DNA of 55,635 nt from Chthonomonadaceae bacterium (GTDB lineage Bacteria > Armatimonadota > Chthonomonadetes > Chthonomonadales > Chthonomonadaceae), in contig DAIDKH010000022.1 of NCBI GenBank assembly GCA_027450145.1, forward strand, positions 1 to 55,635, written 5' to 3'. Below, piece by piece: positions 9,545 to 18,154 of the stretch. The translations under genes were made by a program, and so were the position numbers. The notes below the pieces were generated by a model. That model made no database searches, was not told the origin of the DNA, and saw only the letters and a program-made list of their open reading frames with translations. Positions within the stretch are counted from its first letter, which is position 1. Each line of letters starts with the position of its first letter.

Positions 9545-10927
9545 ATGGCAGAAACAGTAGTTTGGCGCGCAGACGTCGTACTTACCGAACCGAATACGCA
9601 GTTGTTCGACGCGGAAATAGTGACTCAAAATAGCGTTATTCAGGAAGTAAGACCGCGAACCGCATTGGGGAATGACACCGTGCGCGACCTGGGGCGCGCC
9701 ATTCTTATGCCAGGCCTCGTTAATGTGCACACTCACCTGGACTACACTGCAATGCGCGGGGCGGTGGAGGATGTGAGTTTTTTCCCCTGGATTCGAGGAC
9801 TTACTGAACGCAGTGCAGTTTTGACTCCCGATGACTGGCTCGCTTCCGCCACGTGGGGCGCCGCCGAATGTGCGGCAGGTGGCGTCACCACTATTGGCGA
9901 TTGCACTCCCACTGGTCGCGCTGCCGAAGCGGCAGCCACGGTGGGCCTAGGTGGAGTAATCTATCAGGAGCTTTTTGGTATTGACCCTGGCGGGCAGACT
10001 GTTACTGAGAGCCTCAGCGAATTACAGCTAAAGCTTAACAAAATTGGCGCTATATGCAGTGGAACTCCACTACGCCCTGGCGTATCTCCACACTCGCCGT
10101 ATACCGTTCGCAGAGAGCTTCTGCAGGCTGTCGCGCAGTTCGCACGTACCCATGATTTGCCAATTTGTATCCATGCCGCCGAGTCCCTTCCGGAATGTCA
10201 GCTAGTGCGAAATGGCGAGGGAGAGATAGCGGAATCGCTGCGACGCCGATCCATCAATTGGAAACCGCCGGGTCTAACGACCGTACAGTATCTCGATGAC
10301 TGCGGTCTTTTGGGCGACAGCACTTTGCTGGTACATGGGGTGCAATCCTCCGCCTCTGATCTCCTCATCACACAGCGTAGCGGCCTTGCTTGGGCTCACT
10401 GCCCGCGAAGCAATGCAAAACTCGGTAATGGTGTGGCGCCACTGGGACTGCTGGGCAGCCGAATTGGCCTGGGTACCGATAGCGCTGTGAGCAGTAATAC
10501 GCTGGATCTGTTTGAGGAAATGCGCTTTGCCGTTTATATGCAGCGCGCCAACCGGCGCCAGATAGAGACAATGGGTGCCCGAGATATTGTGAGCATGGCT
10601 ACTCAGGGCGGTGCTTCAGTACTAAACATCAGCGGCCGAACGGGCAGGTTAGAGCCAGGAAGCAGCGCAGATTTTTGTGCTATTTCGCTCAACAGCATTA
10701 GCTGCCAACCGGCATACGATGCCTGTTCGGCTTTGGTATATTCCTGCAGTGCGCGGGACGTACTGCTAACATTGAGCGGTGGTCGCGTAATCTACGACGC
10801 AGCGATAGGAAGCGATCCAATGGAAAGGTACCCCGGACTCAATATGCGCAAAACCTATGAGGCGCTGCAGAATGCTGTGAGCCGGATCCGTAACTGGAAG
10901 AGTCCAAAGACTTCCAAAGCAGATTAG
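9545..10927 (+). CDS. Amidohydrolase, deaminase type (MtaD/SsnA/aminofutalosine deaminase-like)
   Basis: A metal-dependent cytosolic deaminase of the amidohydrolase superfamily, 460 residues. Visible are the first metal ligands (NVHTHLD), FFPWIRGL, a second ligand region (CIHAAES), the conserved HCPRSNAKLGNG and the terminal metal Asp in GLGTDSAVSSN followed by LDLFEEMR. Substrates in this family include 5'-methylthioadenosine, S-adenosylhomocysteine, guanine and 6-aminodeoxyfutalosine. The PWIRGL...GVTTIGDCTPTG stretch reminds me of the aminofutalosine deaminases of menaquinone synthesis, which is a suggestion only. The start is ATG 9545 with GGAAGGAG at 9532-9539. The frame also extends to a GTG at 9425 with a hydrophobic N-terminus, but that has no ribosome-binding site. 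It may be co-transcribed with the antiporter 42 nt downstream. Confidence 0.85.
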   Translation: MAETVVWRADVVLTEPNTQLFDAEIVTQNSVIQEVRPRTALGNDTVRDLGRAILMPGLVNVHTHLDYTAMRGAVEDVSFFPWIRGLTERSAVLTPDDWLASATWGAAECAAGGVTTIGDCTPTGRAAEAAATVGLGGVIYQELFGIDPGGQTVTESLSELQLKLNKIGAICSGTPLRPGVSPHSPYTVRRELLQAVAQFARTHDLPICIHAAESLPECQLVRNGEGEIAESLRRRSINWKPPGLTTVQYLDDCGLLGDSTLLVHGVQSSASDLLITQRSGLAWAHCPRSNAKLGNGVAPLGLLGSRIGLGTDSAVSSNTLDLFEEMRFAVYMQRANRRQIETMGARDIVSMATQGGASVLNISGRTGRLEPGSSADFCAISLNSISCQPAYDACSALVYSCSARDVLLTLSGGRVIYDAAIGSDPMERYPGLNMRKTYEALQNAVSRIRNWKSPKTSKAD

Positions 10928-10969
10928 CTTGTTAGTATTGCGGTGTTCGTGGATAGAGAAGGTGGAGAC

Positions 10970-12049
10970 ATGTTGACAGGTACAACAAGGCTTTCGGTAA
11001 TCGCGGCAGCAGTGATTGTGCCCATCAGCTTTCTGGTGACTCTGCTTCATGCTCCGCCGCTTGTTATATTTGCTTTTGCGTGCCTTTCGCTAATGCCATT
11101 GGCTGGAATACTCAGTACCGCAACCGAACAGATATCGCTGTGGCGCGGTCCGGCCGTGGGTGGTCTCTTAAATGCAACATTTGGTAACGCCACCGAGCTT
11201 ATATTTAGTTTGATTGCGCTTCGTCAGGGTCAGCTTGAACTGGTTCGGGCATCGTTAATAGGCTCAGTTATAGGGAATATCCTGCTGGTTCTTGGCGTCT
11301 CTGCGCTGTTAGGCGGTCTTAAGCACCGAGTACTCAAGTTCAATGCGGAGGCCGCGCAGGCCCATGCCACTATGATGGCGCTATCCGCTATTGCGCTTCT
11401 CGTGCCAGCACTTTTCGTATGGAACATGCAAGGCACGCATTCCGTGTTCGCACCTCAAAAAGCCCTCCACTTAAGTTTCGGTGTCGCACTAGTTTTGCTA
11501 GCGGTATACCTTGGCGGTCTTCTGTTTTCATTGAGGACACACGAGAGCCTGTTTAGGTATGCTGAGGAGATCGTGGAGAAGCCTTCGTGGCGACAGAGTT
11601 TTGCGGGCGCAATACTTGCGCTAACAACGGTGGTTATCGCCGTGGAAAGTGAATTTCTTGTAGGAAGCCTACATGGCACAGTGCACGCGCTTGGTCTTAG
11701 CCCTGTGTTTGTTGGCCTAATTATAATCCCTATAGTCGGTAACGCCGCAGAGCACGGAGCGGCTATCCTGATGGCAATGGCTGACCGCATGGACGTGAGT
11801 TTAAGTATCGCAGTGTCATCGTCTACTCAAATTGCGATGTTTGTGATTCCGGTACTGGTGTTTCTGAGCATTCCTCTAGGCCACCCCATGTCGATTTTAT
11901 TTACGCCATTTGAGCTGGTTGCGCTCACCGTCAGCGTTCTGATTGCCACCGTTATTTCTTCGGATGGCAAAAGTCATTGGCTAGAAGGCGCTCAACTGGT
12001 CGCCGTGTACCTCGTGCTTGCCCTATCGTTTTATTATGTGGGATCTTGA
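10970..12049 (+). CDS. Ca2+/H+ antiporter, CaCA/CAX family
   Basis: An inner-membrane cation/proton exchanger of ~359 residues and about 11 hydrophobic segments, built as two inverted halves. Each half carries the CAX alpha-repeat: GNATELIFSLIALRQGQ in the first half and GNAAEHGAAILMAMADR in the second, with the acidic residues that bind Ca2+. A short acidic linker (EEIVEKPSW) separates the halves. The start is ATG 10970, preceded by AAGGTGGAG; the frame also allows GTG 10943. The 3' end overlaps the DNA glycosylase gene by 14 bases, implying translational coupling. It exports calcium at the expense of the proton gradient. Confidence 0.9.
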   Translation: MLTGTTRLSVIAAAVIVPISFLVTLLHAPPLVIFAFACLSLMPLAGILSTATEQISLWRGPAVGGLLNATFGNATELIFSLIALRQGQLELVRASLIGSVIGNILLVLGVSALLGGLKHRVLKFNAEAAQAHATMMALSAIALLVPALFVWNMQGTHSVFAPQKALHLSFGVALVLLAVYLGGLLFSLRTHESLFRYAEEIVEKPSWRQSFAGAILALTTVVIAVESEFLVGSLHGTVHALGLSPVFVGLIIIPIVGNAAEHGAAILMAMADRMDVSLSIAVSSSTQIAMFVIPVLVFLSIPLGHPMSILFTPFELVALTVSVLIATVISSDGKSHWLEGAQLVAVYLVLALSFYYVGS

Positions 12050-12653
12050 AACGCTTCCGCGGCTCGACCGTGAATTTTATGCCAGGTCGGCTCTTCATGT
12101 GGCGCCAGATCTTTTGGGGTGCACATTTGCAAAACGAGAGCAAGATGGCTCCCTGTGTGCAGGGATAATCGTCGAAACGGAGGCATACACCGGGGATGAT
12201 CCGGCATGCCATGCTTTTCGCGGCGAAAGCCCTCGCTGCCGAGTAATGTTTGGTGAACCGGGTAACGCGTACGTATACTTTACGTACGGTATGCACTTTT
12301 GCTTTAATGTTGTGACCTCGCTACCGGGCTGTGGCGAGGCGGTATTGGTGAGGGCTGTGGAACCCTGCGTTGGTGCGACCATCATGGCTACGCGGCGCGG
12401 AACTGCTGTTACACCGTCACGCCGTCAGCAGCCAAACTTTTTATGCGGCGGTCCTGCGCGATTATGTCAGGCATTCGGAATAGATCTCTCATTTAATGGC
12501 GCGAGCTTATTGGGTGAAACACCCATCGTTATTTACGGTCGGCCACCAAATTACACGCCAAACGTGAGCGCCACGGCGCGTATCGGCATCAGTCGTGCCA
12601 AGGAACAACTGTGGCGGTTCGTTGTTACCAATAGCAGATATCTGTCTCGATAG
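12036..12653 (+). CDS. 3-methyladenine DNA glycosylase, AAG/MPG family
   Basis: A base-excision repair enzyme that removes alkylated and deaminated purines. The 205 residues are the usual bacterial length. The family signature is clear: LLGCTFAKRE, the catalytic segment VETEAYTGDDPACHAFRG containing the general-base Glu, VMFGEPGNAYVYFTYGMHFCFNVV with the intercalating Tyr region, AVLVRAVEP, then GGPARLCQAFGI. ATG 12036 is preferred over the upstream in-frame TTG 12018; it lies inside the end of the antiporter gene. The pairing of a DNA-repair enzyme with a calcium antiporter looks like operon convenience rather than a shared pathway. Confidence 0.93.
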   Translation: MWDLETLPRLDREFYARSALHVAPDLLGCTFAKREQDGSLCAGIIVETEAYTGDDPACHAFRGESPRCRVMFGEPGNAYVYFTYGMHFCFNVVTSLPGCGEAVLVRAVEPCVGATIMATRRGTAVTPSRRQQPNFLCGGPARLCQAFGIDLSFNGASLLGETPIVIYGRPPNYTPNVSATARIGISRAKEQLWRFVVTNSRYLSR

Positions 12654-12765
12654 ACGCATAATCACGATACCTGCGCCTATGTCACGCGCGCGTACAGGGT
12701 ACACTCAGATTCAGGATGCTTGATAATACGACTCAAACTTTGTAGTAAAGGGAGTGCCACAACGC

Positions 12766-13695
12766 ATGGAAATTGGAATAGTTGGCCTGGGTAAAATGGG
12801 TGGAAACATGGCGGAGCGCCTTATTCAACGCGGGCATACCGTTGTGGGTTCCGATCTAGGACCCGGGCCGCGCGAGCGTCTTGCAGCTCTGGGAGGCAAA
12901 ACAGCCACCTCGGTTACCGAACTGGCAGGGCTCTTGCAGCAATCACCCAGAATTATTTGGTCAATGGTCAGCGCCGGTGCGGTTACAGACAGCGTCATAC
13001 GTGAAGCAGCAACGGTGTTGAAACCTGGCGATATCCTTATAGACGGTGGGAATTCCAAGTACACCGATTCGCAGCGCCACAGTGCAGAATTGGAAGCCAA
13101 TGGCATCCGCTTTCTAGATGCAGGCACTTCGGGAGGAGTGTGGGGTCTTAAAGAAGGCTACTGCCTTATGGTGGGCGGTGACAAATCGGCATTTGACTAT
13201 GCTGAGCCTCTTCTTAAGGACCTCGCGCCGGAATCTGGTCTATTGTACACGGGGCCAGCTGGTTCGGGCCACTATGTCAAAATGGTGCACAACGGTGTGG
13301 AATACGCAATGATGCAGTCCTATGCTGAAGGGTTCGAGATATTGAAGGCTTCCCCCTATGGCGATTTAGACCTGGAAGCAATCTGTAATCTTTGGATGCA
13401 TGGCAGCGTAGTCCGGTCCTGGCTGCTTGAACTCGCGGCACTAGCCTTTAAAGAGGATCCCGAACTGGAGCGGATTAGCGGATGGGTGGAGGACTCTGGC
13501 GAAGGGCGATGGACTGTGATGGAGAGCATCGATCACGCTGTACCTGCGCCGGTCATCGCGCTGTCCCTGTATCTCCGCTTCCGCTCGCGGCAAACGGATA
13601 GCTTTAGCATGAAAGTACTGGCAGCTCTTAGAAATCAATTTGGTGGACACGCCGTGCGTGAGGCAGCGCCAGCAAAAGAGGACTCAAAGGAATAG
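12766..13695 (+). CDS. gnd: 6-phosphogluconate dehydrogenase, decarboxylating, short type
   Basis: Oxidises and decarboxylates 6-phosphogluconate to ribulose 5-phosphate in the pentose phosphate pathway. The 309 residues match the short (~300 aa) YqeC/GndA-like class, often NAD-preferring, rather than the ~470-residue enteric form. Visible are the Rossmann motif GIVGLGKMGGNMAERL, DGGNSKYTDSQR, the substrate loop DAGTSGGVWGLKEGYCLMVGG, the catalytic MVHNGVEYAMMQSYAEG with Lys and Asn, and VEDSGEGRWT. ATG 12766 is chosen over the in-frame GTG 12754 because the protein then begins MEIGIVGLG and an AAAGGGAG lies upstream. It is the first gene of a four-gene operon with 4-, 1- and 0-base gaps. Confidence 0.93.
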   Translation: MEIGIVGLGKMGGNMAERLIQRGHTVVGSDLGPGPRERLAALGGKTATSVTELAGLLQQSPRIIWSMVSAGAVTDSVIREAATVLKPGDILIDGGNSKYTDSQRHSAELEANGIRFLDAGTSGGVWGLKEGYCLMVGGDKSAFDYAEPLLKDLAPESGLLYTGPAGSGHYVKMVHNGVEYAMMQSYAEGFEILKASPYGDLDLEAICNLWMHGSVVRSWLLELAALAFKEDPELERISGWVEDSGEGRWTVMESIDHAVPAPVIALSLYLRFRSRQTDSFSMKVLAALRNQFGGHAVREAAPAKEDSKE

Positions 13696-13699
13696 GCCT

Positions 13700-14329
13700 A
13701 TGTGGAAAGACCTTCGCGTTGCTGTTGCTGGCGCCATTGGCCTCTTTTGCGGCTTGGCGTTAACTCACAATGGTGGCGCGCAACCTTCTTCGTCGAATGG
13801 CATTGTTACCGGCCATGAGTTTAGGCTTACCGATACGAGCGGAAAAGTACGGGCAGTACTAAAATGCAGTCCTGTTGGTTCGCCAAACCTGTTGTTTTTG
13901 GACGATCACGAGCACACGAGAATGCAGCTAGGGCTGGCTGGCGATGCAGGTGGTCTAACATTATATGATGCCGCCGGGCAGGGGCGCGGTTATGTGTCAT
14001 TGGAGCCTGATGGAAATACCGGTATAGCCCTGCTAGATGCGAAAGGAAAATTGCGTCTGGCCATGCGCCTTAAACCAGACGGGAGCCCATCCATTTCCAT
14101 GAACGATCCCGAGGGAAACGCGCGAGCGGTGCTAGAGACGCGTCCAGACGGCACGCCCGCGCTGCTGTTGAACAACAGCACCATGCATGGCGGAGCTGCG
14201 ATCCTGGTAAACCACAGCGATAGACCCGCGGTGATTTTCAAGGATGCCGACGGTAAGCTCCTCTGGTCGGTTCCTGCCGATGTAGTTCCGGCAAATCAGC
14301 TCTTTCCACCATCTAACAAGGCACCCTAA
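13700..14329 (+). CDS. Secreted or membrane-anchored protein of 23-residue beta repeats
   Basis: Not a family I can name. The 209-residue protein starts with a Lys/Arg-bearing hydrophobic segment (~6-22), a signal peptide or single anchor. Residues ~41-192 form about six and a half repeats of ~23 residues with the pattern L-x-D-x2-G-x2-R-x2-L-x3-PDG-x-P-x-(L/I/V), for example DAKGKLRLAMRLKPDGSPSI then DPEGNARAVLETRPDGTPAL. The strict period and alternating hydrophobics suggest a beta-solenoid or stacked hairpins. One Cys is present in the first repeat. ATG 13700 lies 4 nt after gnd, and the stop is 1 nt before the next gene, so it is translated within the gnd operon. Function unknown. Confidence 0.8.
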   Translation: MWKDLRVAVAGAIGLFCGLALTHNGGAQPSSSNGIVTGHEFRLTDTSGKVRAVLKCSPVGSPNLLFLDDHEHTRMQLGLAGDAGGLTLYDAAGQGRGYVSLEPDGNTGIALLDAKGKLRLAMRLKPDGSPSISMNDPEGNARAVLETRPDGTPALLLNNSTMHGGAAILVNHSDRPAVIFKDADGKLLWSVPADVVPANQLFPPSNKAP

Positions 14330-14330
14330 C

Positions 14331-15599
14331 ATGACGTCACATGGCGGTGAAACCGCAGGCAGCGAACCAGAAAAGCATTCGGGAACTATGGATCACTGGC
14401 TGCAGACACTAGTTGTACTCGCCACGGTTCTGTTGGCGTCGCTAGCCATTGTGGGCCTTGTACGCCTATTGACGGCCATACACCATACGCTCCTTCTCTT
14501 TAGTCTCGGCGGTCTTCTGGCATATGCGCTGGACCCAATTGTAGAATGGTTAAGGAGGGTGCGCCTCGCCGAAAACGCACCTTTGCGGCACCGCGGGCGG
14601 TGCGTTCTTGGGATGTTTGGAGCACTGGCACTCCTCACCCTCCTATCGACTGCGGTACTCGGTGGCTTCGTTGGCCGCGAGATCAGTATGCTAAACAGCG
14701 ATCACCAGGTTTACCTGCTGGGTACGCAGGCTAATGCAACCGTCGCCCAGCGCACTATGGCACAGCGTACCTACGCTTGGCGTGCCCAACGGAAGCTTGT
14801 TGAAGAAGATACATGGCTTACGAAGCATGGTATCCCACTTCACTTAGAGGCGAACCTGCAGCATCCTGCTGTCCTGGTGAAGAAGCTAAGCCAAAAGGTG
14901 ACGAAGGATGCCATTCAGGTGTTTGCCGGTATTGGTAAGTCCGTAGTAGAAGGTGTTCTTGTTGTTCTAATCGCGCTCTATTTTATGGTCTACAGCGAAG
15001 AATTAAAGCACAAATTAGTGAATGCGCTGCCGCCTCGTCTACAACCCTATGCGGTTCGGTGGCAGGATGATGTAAACGAGATCCTGGGTGGGTTCGTGCG
15101 GGGCCAGCTAGTGCTTGCTCTTGTGATGGGGGTGTTGGCGGGCGTTCTCTGTTTGGTGCTGGATCTTAAACTGTGGGTGCTTTTGGGTTTGGTAGTAATG
15201 GTGGCATCACTTATTCCGGTAGTTGGCCCCTATGTTGGTGCGCTACCCGCAGTAATCGCAGCTCTTATTTCACCTCCTCATGGTTTTCTTAATCCCACGT
15301 CGAGAGTCATAATTTTACTGCTGGCATTTGTGGTGATTAATGAGGTTGGCTCCAAAGTACTCTATCCTAGATTGGTGGGTAAGGCACTGGGTTTGCATGA
15401 GGTTCTGGTTCTTTTCGTGCTGCTTGCCGGATTTGAGGTAAGCGGCCTAACAGGTGTACTATTTGCTGCGCCACTAACTGCACTCGTTATTGCGACTCTG
15501 CCACAGGTGATCCGTCTTTGGCAGGGAACACCGCCTATGTCGCTTAGCTCGGTGAATGGGCGCCAAAGGAACGAAGTTCACGGTGGAACGGAGATATAG
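14331..15599 (+). CDS. AI-2E family transporter (PF01594-type permease)
   Basis: A 422-residue inner-membrane protein with about eight transmembrane segments and a large soluble loop after the third. Family landmarks are LLFSLGGLLAYALDPIVEWL near the N-terminus, the central amphipathic region GIGKSVVEGVLVVLIALYFM, GGFVRGQLVLALVMGVLAGV, LVVMVASLIPVVGPYVGALPAVIAAL, and LYPRLVGKALGLHEVLVLFVLLAG. Members export varied small molecules or ions (autoinducer-2, indole-3-acetate, Na+), so the substrate is open. The ATG follows the preceding stop by one base, and its own TAG abuts the next start codon, so it sits inside a tight operon. A transport role linked to the aminotransferase is possible but unproven. 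Confidence 0.9.
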   Translation: MTSHGGETAGSEPEKHSGTMDHWLQTLVVLATVLLASLAIVGLVRLLTAIHHTLLLFSLGGLLAYALDPIVEWLRRVRLAENAPLRHRGRCVLGMFGALALLTLLSTAVLGGFVGREISMLNSDHQVYLLGTQANATVAQRTMAQRTYAWRAQRKLVEEDTWLTKHGIPLHLEANLQHPAVLVKKLSQKVTKDAIQVFAGIGKSVVEGVLVVLIALYFMVYSEELKHKLVNALPPRLQPYAVRWQDDVNEILGGFVRGQLVLALVMGVLAGVLCLVLDLKLWVLLGLVVMVASLIPVVGPYVGALPAVIAALISPPHGFLNPTSRVIILLLAFVVINEVGSKVLYPRLVGKALGLHEVLVLFVLLAGFEVSGLTGVLFAAPLTALVIATLPQVIRLWQGTPPMSLSSVNGRQRNEVHGGTEI

Positions 15600-16883
15600 A
15601 TGATAGTTGACCAAGATGAGACCGCAGCCATTGAGGCGCACATTAATTCGGTCGTGGAGAAGTACCGTCAGTACGTAAATCCCGGCCTTTCGAGGCTATT
15701 GCAGTTTGGCGGCTTTGGAGACCTTGAAGTGAGCGCCGAAGGGTGTACCGTTACACTTGCCAGCGGAGGAACGTGTCTCGATTTTTTGGGTGGCTACGGC
15801 GTCTTTTCTGTGGGGCACCGAAATCCCGCCGTAGTCAGCGCAGTGAAGCACCAGCTGGATCGCATGCCACTCTCTACGCGTGCCTATTTCAACGAACCGC
15901 AGGCCCTTCTTGCTGAAATGCTGGCAGAGATAGCGCCCGGCAACCTCACGTATACCTTCTTTTCCAACAGTGGCGCCGAGGCAGTGGAAGCTGCGCTGAA
16001 ACTTGCTCGCAAATCGACGGGTAGAACAAAGTTTATTTCTACGGAAGGCGCATACCACGGCAAGACCATGGGCAGTCTGGCCGTTACAGGACGGGAGAAA
16101 TACCGCAAACCGTTTGGCCCTATGGTACCGGGTACGACGTTTGTACCGTACAACTCCGCGGAGGCTATAGCGGCCGCTTTAGACAGTGACACCGCTGCAG
16201 TAATACTTGAGACCGTGCAGGGCGAGGGTGGAATCGTTCCTGCCATTCCCGGATATATAAGTGAGGTTCGGCGACTAACCGAAGCGGCTGGTGCATTGCT
16301 CATAATTGACGAGGTACAGACTGGGCTAGGACGGACCGGTAAATTGTTTGGATGCAACCATGACGGCGTCCAGCCAGATGTTATGACGCTTGCAAAGGCA
16401 TTGGGTGGCGGAGTAATGCCGATAGGTGCTACGGTGTTCACTCCGGGTATTTGCGATGCTGCGTTTGGTGAAAACCCCTATATTCATACGAGTACGTTTG
16501 GTGGCAATCAACTGGCATGTGCCGCAGGGCTCGCTGCGTTGCAGTTTACATTGGCGGAGGACCTGCCTTCGCGCGCAGTAAAAAGCGGTACCCGCCTGAA
16601 GGATGGACTAACCTCCGTGTTGGAGTCTCATCCTGACGCATTAACGGAGGTGCGTGGATTGGGGCTTATGTTGGGCGTGGAGTTTGCTGTGCAGGATGTC
16701 GCTGAACTCACCATCAACGGGATGGCGCGCCGTGGAGTCATTGCAGGATATACACTGAATAATCCCAAAGTCATCCGGTTCGAGCCACCGCTCACCGTAA
16801 GTGAACATGAAATCGATCAGGCTGTTCAGGCGTTTGGTGAAGCGATTGCCGAAGCCATGGAACTACTTCACGATATCGACTGA
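15600..16883 (+). CDS. Putrescine aminotransferase-like class III PLP aminotransferase
   Basis: A cytosolic PLP enzyme that moves an amino group from an omega-amine to 2-oxoglutarate or pyruvate. The 427 residues resemble E. coli YgjG (PatA) closely by eye: CLDFLGGYGVFSVGHRNP, TFFSNSGAEAVEAALKLAR, AYHGKTMGSLAVTG, IIDEVQTGLGRTGKLFGC, LAKALGGGVMPIGA with the PLP Lys at residue 266, HTSTFGGNQLACAAG, and AGYTLNNPKVIRFEPPLT. Acetylornithine and 4-aminobutyrate aminotransferases are relatives, but the last motif favours the putrescine group. The start codon directly abuts the AI-2E permease stop, so translation is coupled. Putrescine use next to a permease could imply polyamine turnover; this is inference. 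Confidence 0.85.
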   Translation: MIVDQDETAAIEAHINSVVEKYRQYVNPGLSRLLQFGGFGDLEVSAEGCTVTLASGGTCLDFLGGYGVFSVGHRNPAVVSAVKHQLDRMPLSTRAYFNEPQALLAEMLAEIAPGNLTYTFFSNSGAEAVEAALKLARKSTGRTKFISTEGAYHGKTMGSLAVTGREKYRKPFGPMVPGTTFVPYNSAEAIAAALDSDTAAVILETVQGEGGIVPAIPGYISEVRRLTEAAGALLIIDEVQTGLGRTGKLFGCNHDGVQPDVMTLAKALGGGVMPIGATVFTPGICDAAFGENPYIHTSTFGGNQLACAAGLAALQFTLAEDLPSRAVKSGTRLKDGLTSVLESHPDALTEVRGLGLMLGVEFAVQDVAELTINGMARRGVIAGYTLNNPKVIRFEPPLTVSEHEIDQAVQAFGEAIAEAMELLHDID

Positions 16884-17023
16884 AGTAGAATCGATTGCAC
16901 GTTAATTCACCGCCGATGTGGTGAAATTCTGTAATTCGACAAATATATTTTGAATTGGGCAGGAATGTGGTTGAAAATGGTCTAATATATCGTGGTGATC
17001 AGCAGGTTACAGGGGAGTAACAG

Positions 17024-18142
17024 ATGCCACGTTCCGCTTGGCGTATTATGGCAGCGCTTGCCGTATGCTCATTCGCCCTCGGCACAACTTTCCGTGCTTC
17101 TGCAGCAGGGCTAGACGTAAGGGCTAAGCTGCCGAGCTTTCTTTCCGGTGGCGACATCTCACTATTGGGTCTAGAAGAGCAGCATGGTCAAGTTTACAAA
17201 TTCCACGGTAAACCGATGCCTGCCCTTCAGATCTTTAAGCAGGCCGGCTGGAATTGTATGCGCCTGCGCTTATGGGTGCACCCAACTGGCAAATCTATCT
17301 TCGTCAATAATCTCGCGTATACCGAGGAATTGGGACGACGGATTAAGGCGGCTGGCTTCTACCTAGTACTCGACCTGCACTACTCGGATACTTGGGCTGA
17401 TCCTGGACATCAACTCGTACCTGCCGCCTGGCAAAACCTGGACCTAAAACAGCTCGCCCACAAGGTCTTCACCTACACTCGAAAAGTGATTGAGTCGATG
17501 AAGGCTGCAGGCGCCATGCCTGATATGGTTGCCGTAGGCAATGAAATCTCTCCCGGTATGATGTGGCCAGTTGGTCGCATTACTAAGGGCCCCGGTGGTT
17601 TCGCGAATCTCGCACAGCTTTTGAAAGCGGGGATTGCGGGAGTAAAAGCAGGCAGCGGCGTGGCCACGCCACCTCTTATCATGATACATTTGGACCGCGG
17701 TGGAGACTGGAATTATACGCGCTGGTTTTTCGATCGATGTGCCAAATACGGCGTTGATTACGACGTGATTGGGGAGAGCTACTACCCTATTTTTCAAGGG
17801 AATTTAGCGGCTCTTAAGAACACGCTCTTCCACGCCGCCCGTAAGTTTCACAAACCCATTGTAGTTGCAGAAACAGGTTATGCGTACAAGGATGATGGCA
17901 GGCAGCCCGTCGCTGGTGTTAGCTATCCTAAGACTCCGGCAGGGCAGGCCGAATTCCTTAGCGACCTCATATCCACTGTGAAAGCCACACCCGATAACCT
18001 TGGCCGAGGGATTATATATTGGGCCCCGGAGTGGATACCCATGAATGGCGTGGCGGGGTCCTGGCATGCGTTTACTCTGTTTGATGACAACGGCGAGGCA
18101 CTGCCTGGGCTCGAAGTGCTCGGCAAGGCTGCAAGCCCTTAG
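17024..18142 (+). CDS. Arabinogalactan endo-beta-1,4-galactanase, GH53
   Basis: A secreted enzyme cutting beta-1,4-galactan, for example pectin side chains, into galacto-oligosaccharides. The 372 residues begin with a signal peptide (to ~28). GH53 motifs are plain: FLSGGDISLLGLEEQHG, NCMRLRLWVHP, LVLDLHYSDTWADPGHQ, AVGNEISPGMMWP with acid/base E174, DVIGESYYPIF, and IVVAETGYAY with nucleophile E283. The ATG has GGGGAG seven bases upstream. It heads a four-gene operon with a lipoprotein and two permeases, the same logic as the Bacillus gan locus (galactanase plus galacto-oligosaccharide importer). A weak AT-rich stretch (~16935-16990) precedes it, but no confident promoter boxes were found. 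Confidence 0.94.
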   Translation: MPRSAWRIMAALAVCSFALGTTFRASAAGLDVRAKLPSFLSGGDISLLGLEEQHGQVYKFHGKPMPALQIFKQAGWNCMRLRLWVHPTGKSIFVNNLAYTEELGRRIKAAGFYLVLDLHYSDTWADPGHQLVPAAWQNLDLKQLAHKVFTYTRKVIESMKAAGAMPDMVAVGNEISPGMMWPVGRITKGPGGFANLAQLLKAGIAGVKAGSGVATPPLIMIHLDRGGDWNYTRWFFDRCAKYGVDYDVIGESYYPIFQGNLAALKNTLFHAARKFHKPIVVAETGYAYKDDGRQPVAGVSYPKTPAGQAEFLSDLISTVKATPDNLGRGIIYWAPEWIPMNGVAGSWHAFTLFDDNGEALPGLEVLGKAASP

Positions 18143-18154
18143 ACCTACAAAAAG

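Noticed and set aside
12018-12049. TTG 12018 as start of the DNA glycosylase
   Set aside because: The ATG at 12036 gives the expected N-terminus with a shorter overlap.
15884-16441. A 185-codon antisense open frame across the aminotransferase gene
   Set aside because: It has no family resemblance or ribosome-binding site, while the opposite strand encodes a clearly conserved enzyme.
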